The translations under genes and the position numbers were made by a program. Shown here one piece after another: positions 10,848 through 22,191 of a DNA stretch of 64,000 bases (the stretch's first letter is position 1; the number at the start of each line of letters is the position of its first letter). Source of the DNA: Isoetes taiwanensis (lineage: Eukaryota > Streptophyta > Lycopodiopsida > Isoetales > Isoetaceae); contig JAJEKV010000143.1 of the NCBI GenBank assembly GCA_021234155.1, forward strand, positions 949,358 through 1,013,357, given 5' to 3'. Below the pieces are notes generated by a model. The model was not told the DNA's origin, did no database searches, and saw nothing but the letters and a program-made list of their open reading frames with translations.

Positions 10848-13019
10848 TAGCGTCAAATATTTCGTCAAAAGAATGACCTTCTTTTTGTCAACGTTTTAGC
10901 GCAATTTAAGTAGGCTATTGCAAGAACTTTTGAACAATATTATAGCAAAGTTGTGACAACCTTTTCTTAAGACTTATGACAAAATGTTATTCAAAATTTC
11001 CTCAAATATTTCCTACGTCGGGTCCTTTCTAGCTCTTTTCCTACGTCTTCGTCGCAAGAAGAATGATGAATTTGATGAAGGCGAGGATGAAGAAGATGAT
11101 TTGGTCACCCATCGTGATAGACCATTTTTCCAACTGTTTTAGCTACTAGTCCTCGAGCTCGACATTTTATTTGACATTTGAAAATAGATACGGTGACACA
11201 AAACCCATGGTAAAAATGTTACCTAGAAGAAAACCCAGAAGTAAAAAGCAACATTCTTTGATATTTGATAATGGACCTTAGACACAAAACCCATGATAAA
11301 AATACTGCCTAGAAGAGACCTTCGTCTGAAGAGAACTCATAAGTAAAAAGCAACATTCTTGATATTTGAAAATGGATCTTAGACACAACCCATAGCGAAA
11401 AGTCATAAAAAGCAACTTTTTTTTGTGATACATTTGGGAATGGATCTAAAGTTTTGATTGGTGACAAACACCTCAAATGCGAGTCAGCAATCCTAAAGTA
11501 GCATGGGGCAAACCTTTTTCTGCCTATAGTAACTTTTCCTACTATTGGCATTTGGAATTTACAAGATTTTATTTCGAAGCTTTTTACAACCAACATCTCA
11601 TACCGACTAGAGTTCTGCAATCATTTTTAGGCTCAGGTTAAATTGTTTTTGGGTGAAAAACATGATAGCCATTCGATTGGCTTTTTTCTTTACTTCAATG
11701 GCTCTATGTGCGGCTGAAGATCGTATTTCTATTTGTGGCATCTACAGTGTGCTTAAGAGACAGGATTGTTTGCCTGGATTGACCCATTTCGCAAGCAATC
11801 ATGGTCGATTGTGTGAGACAGGGTGGTTTCCCTTGCAGGGCAGCGATGATAGGCAACCATGGATTTATAGACATGGATGGGCATCTTCCATATATCTTGC
11901 AGGGCAGCGATGAATAGCCAGAATAGAAGTGAATGTCAATTCGAAGCTTCTATTTGATCTGAGCAGGTTGGATCAGGGAAGAGAGTGGATCGAATAAAAT
12001 AGAATTGCCAGATCCTTCGAAAGAGAGCAGGGCAGGCTAGATCAAGGAAGAGAGCAAGGCAGGGAAGAGAGCTGTGAGCTTTATTTGGCATCCTTGCTTC
12101 GAATCTGAAGCTTTGAATGTGAAGCTTTGGCACCATGGCTAGGCTTTGACGAATTTGAAGCTTTATTGCTTTGAATGTGAAGCTCGACACCATGGCAGAA
12201 CACCGCACCACCATTCTTCTGATTGGAACTGCCATGTTGAGGTCGTGCCACCTGTACGGCAGCTAAACCCCACTACATTAAACCATAAGGGGAGAAAGCC
12301 AAATCCAACGACTCATATCTTTTTTAATTTTTTTTGCCAAACCCATTAGAGTTCAAGACATGCCCACAGTAAAAAATAACCAACTAGCGGAAATGCAGGG
12401 TTGAGGGAAAGGTTAGGGTGGGGATGGGGTAGCTAAACTGATGAGCACACTAGAGGGACCGTAGTTGGATCATGAAACTTTTCTTGCTTTTTTTAACTAG
12501 AGCGTAGTCATACCAGTAGATTGTGACAAGCTTGTGCTTTGTTTGGGCGTAGCCAGATATCGCTAACTCTTACAATGCTAGCAACTTCAATCGATCCTCT
12601 AATGGCAAACATTTGTAAAAAATTGGTATTCAAATTCTTGTAATCTTTGTAGTTTGTGTCTGTGTGCGTGCATGCGTGCGTGTGGGGGTTTGGGGGTGCG
12701 AGGTGGTGCGGAGGGGTGTGTGCATGGATTGGGTAATTGTAGATCTTGAATATTGTTGTAATCATATAGATGTTTATCATGGAGTCAAAATGTATATTTA
12801 TGTTCAAATGTGTACGTCATGTTGGTGATTGCATTAAAACTGCAAAGGGGATGTTATAGGTGTTTTGTCTCAGTGGGGTTTATGGGTTGTATATTTTAAT
12901 CTCTATCATATTGCGACCAGATTGAGGGGTAATAGAAAGACAATTCATGAACTATCTCTATTCTATTTGTTGAAGCAACATTATGTATATAGGAAAGCCC
13001 ATTAAATGGGCTTCCCTAT
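10848..13019. other. CACTA 2 interior: tandem repeat and low-complexity DNA, no gene seen
   Basis: Between about 11165 and 11410 a unit of roughly 95-110 bp is repeated two to three times with divergence, each copy containing ACACAAAACCCAT and GTAAAAAGCAACATTCT. From 11960 to 12200 short GAAGCTTTG/ACACCATGGC words recur. A GT-rich run lies at 12655-12715. No frame has a recognisable product. Confidence 0.55.
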
Positions 13020-13243
13020 AACGTGGAAATCGGTTAGGAGACACTCTGCAGATCGGAATGGCCTGGAATGCAAGTAGAAAGCTTCGAAGTGCATAAAATT
13101 TGTGGTAAATTTTGGTTACAAAAGTGCATCGCCGGAACGCAGAGTCTCTTAAGCTTTCTGGTTTTGAAACAGGGCCAAAAAGTGCCACATGGCACGATAT
13201 AAGTGGACGATGGGGCAGAGTGGCTCCTAACCGGTTTTTACGT
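13020..13243. repeat. 224 bp foldback with 30 bp arms inside CACTA 2
   Basis: AACGTGGAAATCGGTTAGGA at 13020 is matched in inverse by the sequence ending TTTTTACGTT at 13243, about 30 bp per arm with a few mismatches. An imperfect direct repeat containing CCAGATTGAGGGGTAATA flanks it at about 12918 and 13270. It resembles a small MITE-like insertion; the family is not identified. Confidence 0.55.
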
Positions 13244-13799
13244 TATTTCAATCTCTATCAGGTTGCAACCAGATTGAGGGGTAATAAAAAGGCAAATCAT
13301 GAATGTTATTTAGGCTTTTTGTTTAACATTTTGTTATTAGACCTAATTAAGACATAGTACAAGGCAGATCATTAAACGTGTGAACTGTAACATTGTATCG
13401 ACAAAGAATTTCCACGTGGGATAAATGTCATCATGAGAAGAAAATTTTGCTGTAAAAGAACAAGCAGCATGAATGCTTATGAGGAGATCTTCGTCTTTTC
13501 AGCTAAAGGATATACAAGAAGCATGTACATAGTGAAAATAAATATTTTTAACATCAAAAGGTTGTTGCACCATGGAGTCTCACATTGGTTCAGCAAAAGG
13601 CCTTTATTCATAATGTAGTTGGTCTTGAGATAAATGCCAATGTTCTGGTTTGTTGGAGCTGCGTACAAACCAAATAAGTTTTTAACCTAATAGTCTGGTG
13701 CAAGGAAATGACTGTCTACAAATTTTATAAATGAGCATTGAGAAAGAGCCAAATTCTGGGTAGATGACATATCAAGGTGCTCCACCATCACATGGTAGT

Positions 13800-14760
13800 T
13801 TTATCGACATCATGATATTCGCCAATTATGGCCACCAAAATGAGGCCATAAAAAAGTATACAGGCCAAATCTGGACTGTGCATCTCTTAACTAATATTGC
13901 TAGACAAATCTGGACTCTAGATCTCCATAGATGGCTTTGTTACCTTGCTGCATCTTCAACTCCAAGTTTGGTTACAATATGCATGTGCAGCTTAACTCAA
14001 AAGGATGTCTGACATTAACGCATAAGAATCGGCATGTTCTAGACTTACCTCTATGAGCTTTTGAAAGCATCTAAGTCCCAAGCTGGTTTTCCCGTAAATT
14101 TTTCAAGCAGCCAGCAAAACTGTCCATGCTTCTTTTGATAGAGACCATGTTGCATTATCAAGCAACCTCTATGGTTCATGCAAATATCCTGATCTAGCTA
14201 GAAGCTCTACCATGCAATTCTAGCAATTCCTAGTTAATGCAGAAATAGAGTAAAGACAGAAAATGAATAAAATTGGTTTGAGCTGACCAATATTCATGTT
14301 GAAGGACATTAACCAATGCTACGTGCCATAGACTCCAGTTTGTGAGGATCATGGCTGAAGAGAGAATTCAGATGGCAAATTGATTTTCAAGCATAACATT
14401 AAAATTCAATTACTTATAAGAAGGTATGATTGTTGATCTCTACATAATCTGCAGTAGTCTATATTCAACTCATTGCCTCTCAAGCTCTTGCTGCTTAAAC
14501 ACCTTCACATGTTGAAACATCATCATTTACCTCAATCATATGCTTTAGCATCATGATGCTTGCCAATTATAGCCACCAAAATGGGACCATAAGTACTATA
14601 CAAGGCAAATGTGGGCTGTGCATCTCCCTTAACTAACAGTGTTTAGATTGTGGATCTTAAATATATGGCTTTGCATTCTTATCTTGCTGCATCTTGAACT
14701 CTAAGTTTCGTTGCAATATCCAACTTAACTCAAAAGGATGTCTGACATTAATTCATGCAT
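13800..14760. repeat. pair of diverged direct repeats, about 235 bp each
   Basis: The segment at about 13800-14035 recurs at about 14540-14755. Both contain AATTATGGCCACCAAAATG-like, GGACTGTGCATCTC-like and AACTCAAAAGGATGTCTGAC words in the same order, with many substitutions and small indels. This is an old internal duplication of non-coding CACTA-borne sequence. Confidence 0.7.
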
Positions 14761-15978
14761 CCGTAGAGAACTCAAACCTGAGATGTATGCCTGGGATTGA
14801 CATATTTCTCGATTGCTGCCTCAGTTCTAGATGGGCCTACATGGCAAGTTGCATTTGTTAAGATGAGTGAAGAAGCTCTTTCCCTTTTCCTTTGTTGAAC
14901 CTTCCCATAACCAGGGCTTCGAGAGAAGAAGCTAGCTGATCGCCCGAAAAATCACCTGGTAGGACCTGTCTGCAATCAAAATCTAAAAGTACAAGAGGCA
15001 GAATAAAATAAAATAATAAAGTAGTAGAATTCCCAGGCTGCTTATAGCCTTCTCATACATATACTTGATGTGTCTATATGTTTAGCAATGTGATGAATAA
15101 ATGTGATGATGCAGGAGTGTTTCAAAGCAATTCAGGTAATATCTAGACCAATGATTTGCCACTGCACCAAGAAAGGCATCTTCGTCACAACAAAGAAAAT
15201 ATGTATAGAAATTTTACCAAGATTGGAATCGAAGCTGGGTAACCCTAAACACAGATTTCTGATCAAAACCTTGTTTCAAAAAGGGACCATCATAAGTTTG
15301 CTCTTGAGTATGTCGCCAATATAAACTGCTCTTTGAGTATGTCGTAGTAAATGCATCGATTTTGGAAAAACAAAAGATTTTCAGAGAATGCCCACAGGAG
15401 CAGCTAAATGTAAGATTCATCAAGAACATTGTTCCTGCTTGGATTCTGTTGTCAAATCACATTTTGCACCGCGATCGATTGACAAAGACTTAGGAGGTTT
15501 TGCCGCAGCCATGTGGAGCGAAATACCTATAACTGCAAGCATCCCGACAATGGAAGGAGAGAGAAGGAAGGCTTCCAACCGCCGGATACTGCCATGTTTG
15601 TGGATCAAAATCCATTTCAAGAACTCTAGAAAACAAAAATATTCTGTAGCCTAGCATGCCGTGTAGCAGGCGAGTTGATCTGCCATAGCCTGGATCTGCC
15701 TTACCATGCCCTAACGCTGCCCGTCGCACGCACAGAAGAAGGAAATTCTTGGGTTTTCTAATTTTCGTGGCCGTAGGATTCCAAATTAGAGAATCGGATG
15801 GCTGAAAATGGTTTTAGATGACGTGGCACGACACGTGGCATAGCTAGGAATGCAGGAAATCGTGCAGGGGGGGTTAGGCAACCCTGCTAACCAAAAGGAA
15901 AAAGTAATAGAGGAAAAAAAAACAGGAAAAAAGGCACCATAGATCCTACCAGTTGCTCTTGGCGCCAGATCGAAGTTC

Positions 15979-18900
15979 ATGGCCGAGTCTTGCCATTGCC
16001 CTGGATCTCTATATCTCGATCTTCTATGTCTCTGCTGCTTTGGAACTCGCCGATTCCTGTATTGCTCTTGGGCCTCTCTAACAAGTAAATGCCATTTACG
16101 TTTTGCTCATTTCTTAGTTCTCGGAGGTGTTTCTATTTTGGCATATGGCCGTTGCTTCGCTTTCAGTGTCTTGCAAATGGGTCTGACAAAGGCAAAGGCC
16201 TAGCCACAGAGGCCTCCAATGCAGAAAGATTGTCCACCTTCCTTGCCAAATGTTCACAGGATATCTTAGATATCTTAAGTACGTTGATGACAGAGTTAGA
16301 AAATCGGGTGCGAAGAACTCAAATAAGGTATAGATCCCAAACCCTTTTGCTAAACTTTCGTACTTAAAATAACTCTATGAATATTTGGCCTTTGAGAGCA
16401 TGCAGGTGTAGATATGGTTAATACAGATTATTTTGCCATGGTTTACCCCAAAAAAGTTTCATTCTGCGATATCAGACCTCTTTTGGCTGACTTATATGAG
16501 CATGATGCATGTTTAAACTTTAACTCGTTTCTTCTATAAAACTTCTGTCCTGAGATGTATCACAGTTTCCTCATAGTTTCTAAGACCTCTCTCTGCTAGT
16601 ATATAAGAGCATTGTGCCTTAAGAAGCAGGCTGGTACTGGAGATGGAAATTAGGCCTAATCTACCTCTTATGTTTGGGTCTAGATGTTAAGTCGCTCTTG
16701 CATATTCTAGCTCTATAAAAGCACTTGTACATATATGGAGATGTTCAATAGCTTTTAATAAAATCATCTGCTGCATGTAGTTATCTACATGTGGATATTG
16801 AAAGATTGTATAGTGCTAGGAATTATGAGGCTGAATTAACTTGTGGCATGGGAATAAAGCCATTAAAAGTGCACTGTTATAAGCATGGAATGTAGTGCAA
16901 GAATAGAGCTAACTTGCAGACCAAATAAATGCCGTAAATCTCATAATTCTTCCAGTAATATATCTGCATAGAGATCACGCAGAAATTCAGGAAACCAATG
17001 CATGTCGATGATGAAAGTTGGAAGAGTTTTGCCGAGTTATGTGGCAGGAACTACCAACGCCAACGGGATGTTGCTGCCAAATGCAAGAGGCAGCAACGGA
17101 CTGGTTATAGAGGCATAATGTCTATTAAAACTAAGTTTGTAAGTGCTATCTTCTTTCAAATACATTTTTTTAATTTTTGTGAATAATCCAAATGCAATGC
17201 AGTTTCAGGATTGGGGCTCGATGCCCACGGAGGATTTATTACAGGAAATTATATCGGAAGGCGGGTATGAAGCATGGAGAAAGAAGATGATTGCAAAAGG
17301 GTTGGTGCCAAAAAGGTTGGTATTTTCTTTAAATCAATATCATGCTTTCATGTTTCCAGATATACCTTGGCCTGCTTTCATTTGTGGTGTAAAGGACAAA
17401 GTCCTATAGAGCTTCTTTGAAGTATGTCTCTCTTTATTTTATCTTCTTTTTCTTTTCCAATTATGCTACTTAACAACAAAAATCCTATGTGTGCAACGGC
17501 ATCAATTGTAAGATAAATGTTATGATGAGCTTTGAAGTTATGTAAAAGGCTGTTCTGAGAACTCTTGCTGTTGATATATTTTGTAGGCTTCTTTCTTTCC
17601 TCTTCCAAATTTGGTTGTCCTAAATGCCTACTAAAAAAAGGGCATGCTGAATAATAGGACATGTCTATAATACTTTACAATGGTTTTTGAGTTGATGGAG
17701 ATATTTTGCAGACAGATACCCTCAAAAGTTGGAGGTATATATATAGGCATGCATTCTCTGGTTTTCCAATTTCTTGGCATTGTGACATCCAATTGGCTGC
17801 CTGCCAATTCCTTTTATTAGAGAATTGTACAGCAGAGAAAGTTGGTCACTGTAAAGTCATATCAATTATTGCTCTGCAATCCTGGCCGCTATGATTGATT
17901 TATGCCGATTATTCCTGCAAATTAAATGGGGGATTTACTTTCTCTTTCCAAATCTACTATAGGAAGTACAGATAAAGCATTCCATTTCTCTCCTTATATG
18001 CGTCATAGTCTTATTTTAGGATTTTAGGAAGGAAAATCTTCCTACCTATGTTACATGATACCAAGCTGTTATAGCCTATGATACATTGGTAGACACATAG
18101 CTTGCTTATTTGTTGGTGATCTTAAAGAAGAAGAACTTCTCTTTGTATGTGGAGATGGACAAACATTGACTGTTAATGCATACTTTTCTGCGAATGGACT
18201 GTGCAAGATATGGAGCTTAAGGATGTCTGATGAGCCAAATGCTGATCCAGAGATAAAACAATTTAACTTATCTGCTCAAAAATAGCTTTTGCTTGCTGCA
18301 AAACGGCTTTCTCTTGTTTATAAAAATGTTTGAGAAGATTGAGTTAGCTTGATGTTCTCAAACAGCAAATTAAGCAAAGAATGAATTGCTTCAGGTACGA
18401 TATATACAGGTCTAAACCCGCTCAAGCTTTGTTTATTCTTAACCATGGCTGGCACTATCAGTTTTACATAGTTTCTTTGACCTTGTCGCTGCTGCTGTGT
18501 CCCAGCTCTTGTAAGCAAAAGCATGCCACCATGAGTACTATCAAGCAGCCAAGATCTTGTTCCACTACTATTTTGTGATCTTGAGATAGCTGTTTGTCTG
18601 AACCTAAACTTGCTTGCCATATGATTCAATATTGAGTTATTAAGACAATCTTTAATTACTAATATTGCAGCTTTAAGTACTGATATTGCAGCAGCATGTT
18701 TGGTCAATGTTCTTGTTCAGATTATGCAATTATATTAGTTCTGAATATGTTGCTTTATTGGCAGCATTGAGCCTTAAACTATGTTAATGGGACAAGCCCA
18801 GGTATCATCTTCAAGACGAGATCCAAGAAGGGGAAAGAAGTTATTAACATGGTAAGTGTATTTAATACAATATCCATGGTGGGTTTTATTTTATTAATCT

Positions 18901-19120
18901 CTTACTTAACTATACATGCAAAACATTTGTTATATTGAAAGTGACTCCAAGAAAGAACATATATATGAAGTTTTATTGTTTCATATCGTTTTAAAGCAAT
19001 TTTCATTACTCAAATTAGAGCTAATTTCTATTAAACTGATGAGGAGGAGGACAATGATGACAGCAAAAGAAATGAAGTTCTAAAAGATGAAGATAACCTT
19101 GAAAATCGAGAGGACTGAAT
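15979..19120 (+). pseudogene. multi-exon gene fragment carried in CACTA 2, product unknown
   Basis: Short coding-like blocks on the plus strand are bounded by GT/AG. An ATG block starts at 15979. A second runs about 16166-16326 (acceptor TTTCAG, donor GTATAG; contains LSTFLAKCSQDILDILSTLM). A third spans about 16988-17143 (DDESWKSFAELCGRNYQRQR, donor GTAAGT). A fourth covers about 17203-17315 (MPTEDLLQEIISEGGYEAWR). Another lies near 18800-18850 (GIIFKTRSKKGKEVINM, donor GTAAGT). The last, near 19040-19115, is acidic (DEEEDNDD...) and ends NLENRED-stop. Adjacent blocks 3 and 4 join in phase. I do not recognise the protein. It may be the element's own accessory gene or a captured host gene. 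Some junctions keep stops, so it may be broken. Confidence 0.45.
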
Positions 19121-20176
19121 GAAAGGATGAGTTTGTGGCTTATGATAATGATATCTGAAATGTATCATTAGATAACAAGCATGAACTCAATGCTGATTTT
19201 CTTTGTTATTTATAATCCTTATTAAATTGGTTACTTTGTCTTCTTATACTATCAAACTTCTTAATGTACTTTTATATTGTGCATTCCAATAACAATGTAG
19301 ATAGGTGCAATCCAAAAACAGTCTAATTAGTTGCAAATTGTAGTCATATTTAATTTGTTGCTAGATTGTCTCAACTTCCCAAATGGTGCTTGTTGTTTCT
19401 CGACAAATGTTTGATGCTAAATTGTCACTATTCTATAAAATGGTGCCTCTTAAACTTGCTAATACCTTCTTGTTATATCGACACAAGCTTAACAAAGTTT
19501 TGATTCTAAATTGACACAAGTTTAACAAAGTTTTGATCTTAAAGTGTCACTATTTCACTGTGAAGTTTGCTAATACCTTGGTATAACTTTGACACAGTTA
19601 CATAAGAAAACTCGTGACTATGTAGTTGTAATTTTGGCACAAGCCATTACTTAATATTGATATAAAGTTTGTCATAAACCATGGAAGAACTCAACACAAT
19701 GCCTAATGATATTCTTGACACTAAACTCCTATAATTGTTGATGCTAACTTGTCAAAATACTAGTTACAAGCTTGTTGGAAACTCTATTAGTGTCAACATT
19801 ATGACGAACTTTTTTAGCCACAATCTTGACTCAATGGTTGTCACCCCAGTGACCAATGATGACGTCTACCATAGTGTTGGGGTTTTGACAATTTTAGGAA
19901 TATTAAAGGTTCACTTAGTGTCAAAAAATTTGCCACTATGCTCGACACTATACCCCCATCCTCTTGTAGTGTCTTTCCCAAAGATTCGGAAGATGTCATT
20001 GACATCGGCTTCAGCAACATGGGCACTGGCGCTGTACCATCGCCTGAAGTCAGCAGTGGCCATTGATCTAGCGAAGAGGAGACTAGCAAACAGATGCAGA
20101 AGCGCCTCAGGGAGCTGGAAGATCGCCTAAGCAGTCGAGAGCAAACTTGTAGGGTGCTAAATGAGAAATGGGGGAC

Positions 20177-20185
20177 CTATTTATA
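20177..20185 (-). promoter_or_regulatory. TATA box of gene A
   Basis: TATAAATAG on the minus strand, about 115 bp upstream of the gene A ATG. It is followed by CCCATTTC and then a leader with CTGCTTAGGCGATCTTCC, nearly the same order and words as upstream of gene B. The distance to the ATG leaves room for a start site about 30 bp below the TATA box and a short leader. Confidence 0.65.
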
Positions 20186-20377
20186 GAAAAGGGGAAAACC
20201 CTAATTTTTGGATGACCTAGAATTTACTGGGATTGGGCGATTCTAACCTATTAAGAGGTGCAATTGAGAATTTGAAGACTACTTTTAGGGTTTGAGCATG
20301 CTAAGATCAACTAATAAACCTATTGCAACAATTTGGAGATCATTTGGATGTGGCATGGTGAAGAAAATGCTGAGGGA

Positions 20378-20641
20378 TCTCACACGTTGCGCCCAGACCG
20401 ATAATGAAAAGTTCATTTTCTGCCCTTGCGCGACGTGTGAGACATGGGCTCAAAATGGGCTAAACTTGATCAATTCAGGTGATCTAAGGGTCTAATCCTA
20501 TTGGAACTCATCGAGATAGGCAGAATTGACCCCTTATTTGGTTGATTTGGAGCTGTTTTGGGCATTTTTTAGCATGGTCTCACCGTTGCGCTGAGCAGAT
20601 AATGAAAAGTTCATTTTCTGTCCTGGCGCGACGTGTGAGAC
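20378..20641. promoter_or_regulatory. two 65 bp palindromes upstream of gene A
   Basis: Copies at 20378-20442 and 20577-20641. Each begins (G)TCTCAC..CGTTGCGC and ends GCGCGACGTGTGAGA(C), with an inner palindrome around GATAATGAAAAGTTCAT, so nearly the whole copy can fold on itself. Sequence between the two copies is unrelated to that between the gene B copies, so the palindromes themselves are what is shared. Role unknown; position suggests upstream control elements. Confidence 0.8.
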
Positions 20642-20773
20642 ATCGTCTCAATTTTGCTCAAAAGGTCCAATTTAACTAAAACAAAAGCCAGAATTCAATA
20701 TCTTAATCTAATTGAACAAGATTAAACACATTATTTAAGCAAAATTTCTTTGTATTAACAAAATTTTCTATGC

Positions 20774-22003
20774 TTAAGGGCGTTCTCCCTTTATGTGGCT
20801 AGCAAGATGCATGTCCTGCCTCATGAGTGTGACCCTCTTCGCGTGAACTGTGCAGGCCGTCGAATCTTCAAAATGCTGCACTATTTTCTTTTTCTGCTTT
20901 CCTCACGTAAGCCGCAAGAACATTTAAAATCGGTCACCCTCATATCTGTGTTGTATTCTTGCATAATTTCTCGGACTAGGCGTTGGAACGGCGCGCGGGG
21001 GATCAAAAATCTGTAGCTTCGCTGGAAGTGCCGGATTTCCTTGAGAGCTCTTATCTCTGACTGCTTCCTGCTGGTCCGCTTCTTTCCTGGTGCTCTGGGA
21101 GGCTTGGGCTTTGGGGGTGGCGGCCTTAGGGTCTGGCCCTTTGTCGGACGTCCGCCCTCGATAGTTCTCACCCTGTGCTCCTGGTAGTATGCGTTATATG
21201 CCTCCCACTTCACCATGAATGCATTGTGGTCCTTCATCTTCTTTTGATAGACCTTTACGGGGTCTATCACATACGCCTCCCATTGTGGCCACTGGCCTTT
21301 GACCTTGTCCCACGTCGGGTAGGGTGGGGGCTTCGGCGTCTGCCCGGGCTGCTCCTCCTCGGGTACCACCTGCTCAGGTACTACCTTCTCCACAACCGGG
21401 GGTTTTGAAGAGCTTGCCCCCTCAGTGTTGGGGGCGTAATCTTCATCTGAATCGTCGGTGGTGGGCGGGGTTTCTTCGCCTGATGGCTCATTGATGACAA
21501 CACCCCTCGCTCGCTTAACCTGCACGACTCTTCTCTTGCCCACTTTCTTGCCCTTCGCCTTCTTCTGCTTTGGATCGCCGGTTGTGGTCGGCTCCTCCTC
21601 CTGTCTCTTTCTCTTCCTCTCTCTTCTTTGGCCGTGCTTCACGATGAATGCCCGCAGCGAGGTCTTCTTCTTCAGGGGTCAAGCCTCTGCTGCGGCCTCC
21701 TCTCTCCTCGGTCTCCCGGAATGAGCCCAAACTTCGAGTTGCTCCTCGATGGTGTTGTCTCTGCTGTTTCCGTTCCTCCTTTCCTCCTCGGCGACTTCTT
21801 CGAGGATTTGGTGCATGACGTCTGGGCGCTCGTCGTCTAGGACCTCTGTCCCGTTGCTTTGGTCCGAGTCAGCCGCCTCACTCGATGAAGATTCACCTTA
21901 TCACGAAAAGCGTTCTTGCGGTATCCCTCTCGTATCAAAGGCGGGGAATTATTTGGGCGATTCTCTGGCGGGGCTTCCTAGCCGTCTGTTTGGTCCTCAC
22001 CAT
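20774..22003 (-). pseudogene. gene B: histone H3-like protein with H3 tail, long linker and H3 fold
   Basis: The ATG at 22003 opens MVRTKQTARK, the H3 N-terminal tail (ARTKQTARK in canonical H3). A linker of several hundred codons follows: acidic (VLDDERPDVMHQILEEVAEE), then Lys-rich (KQKKAKGKKVGKRR), then Pro-rich (LRPPPPKPKPP). The 3' part is a full H3 histone fold: ALKEIRHFQRSYRFLIPRAP and PFQRLVREIMQEY (alphaN and alpha1), an alpha2 region broken by one frameshift near 20885, then HFEDSTACTVHAKRVTLM and IKGERP with a TAA at 20774. Canonical H3 is about 136 residues; this would exceed 380. At least two frame changes follow the tail and one TGA lies near 21680, so this copy is broken. The fold with LIPRAPFQRLV recalls variant H3 (CENH3-like) more than H3.1/H3.3, but assignment is open. 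Confidence 0.8.
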
Positions 22004-22104
22004 ATTCGACGGTTCGTTAATCCGATGTCGGCGCCGGAAAATCGCCTTAGCAGAGGGAGAACGATTTTCTAAGGAAGGGATGCGGAAATGGGAGGGGTCT
22101 AGGT

Positions 22105-22113
22105 CTATTTATA
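22105..22113 (-). promoter_or_regulatory. TATA box of gene B
   Basis: TATAAATAG on the minus strand, about 100 bp upstream of the H3-tail ATG. Downstream it shares CCCATTTC and CTGCTAAGGCGATTTTCC with the gene A leader. The first of the gene B palindromes lies about 80 bp further upstream. Confidence 0.68.
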
Positions 22114-22191
22114 GGCGGGCGATTTTAGGTTAAATTTCAAACTATCTTTTTGGGTCATCTAGAACATCTAAAACACCTAAATCTAAGCATG

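Larger units (their letters stand above)
9825..19971. mobile_element. CACTA DNA transposon 2, 10.1 kb, inserted in gene A
   Basis: The ends are inverted repeats of 28-29 bp beginning CACTACAAGAGGATGGGGG; the left end has one extra G. The flanking triplet TCT occurs on both sides (9822-9824 and 19972-19974), a CACTA-type target duplication. Subterminal regions on both sides are rich in TGACA/TGTCA words. The terminal sequence resembles CACTA element 1 in its first 12 bases but differs beyond, so the two belong to different families. I see no transposase ORF. It carries a retroposed insert (9947-10829), tandem repeats, a foldback and a spliced gene fragment (15979-19120). Confidence 0.93.
8407..20063 (-). 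pseudogene. gene A: unidentified protein gene, split by a CACTA element
   Basis: The minus strand has an ATG at 20063 (protein start MATADFRRWYSASAHVAEAD), about 115 bp below a TATAAATAG box. The frame reaches the CACTA element at 19971 and, after removing it with one copy of its TCT target duplication, continues at 9824 in the same frame. GC-rich, codon-biased coding continues to about 8407, with an acidic middle (EEERQSRRGAAQP) and a basic C-terminal part containing SDRRVEELARALRMLIIERP and ending KKFLEDNPSYRRFQE before a TAG. Total coding length would be about 500 residues. Several internal stops and frame changes show decay. I do not recognise the family. Its promoter and leader resemble those of gene B next door. 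Confidence 0.55.

Noticed and set aside
20881-21642. H3-like frame beginning at 21642 as a complete protein
   Set aside because: There is no ATG at that position; the same frame continues upstream, apart from one TGA, towards the H3-tail ATG at 22003. The last helix lies in another frame past the end at 20881.
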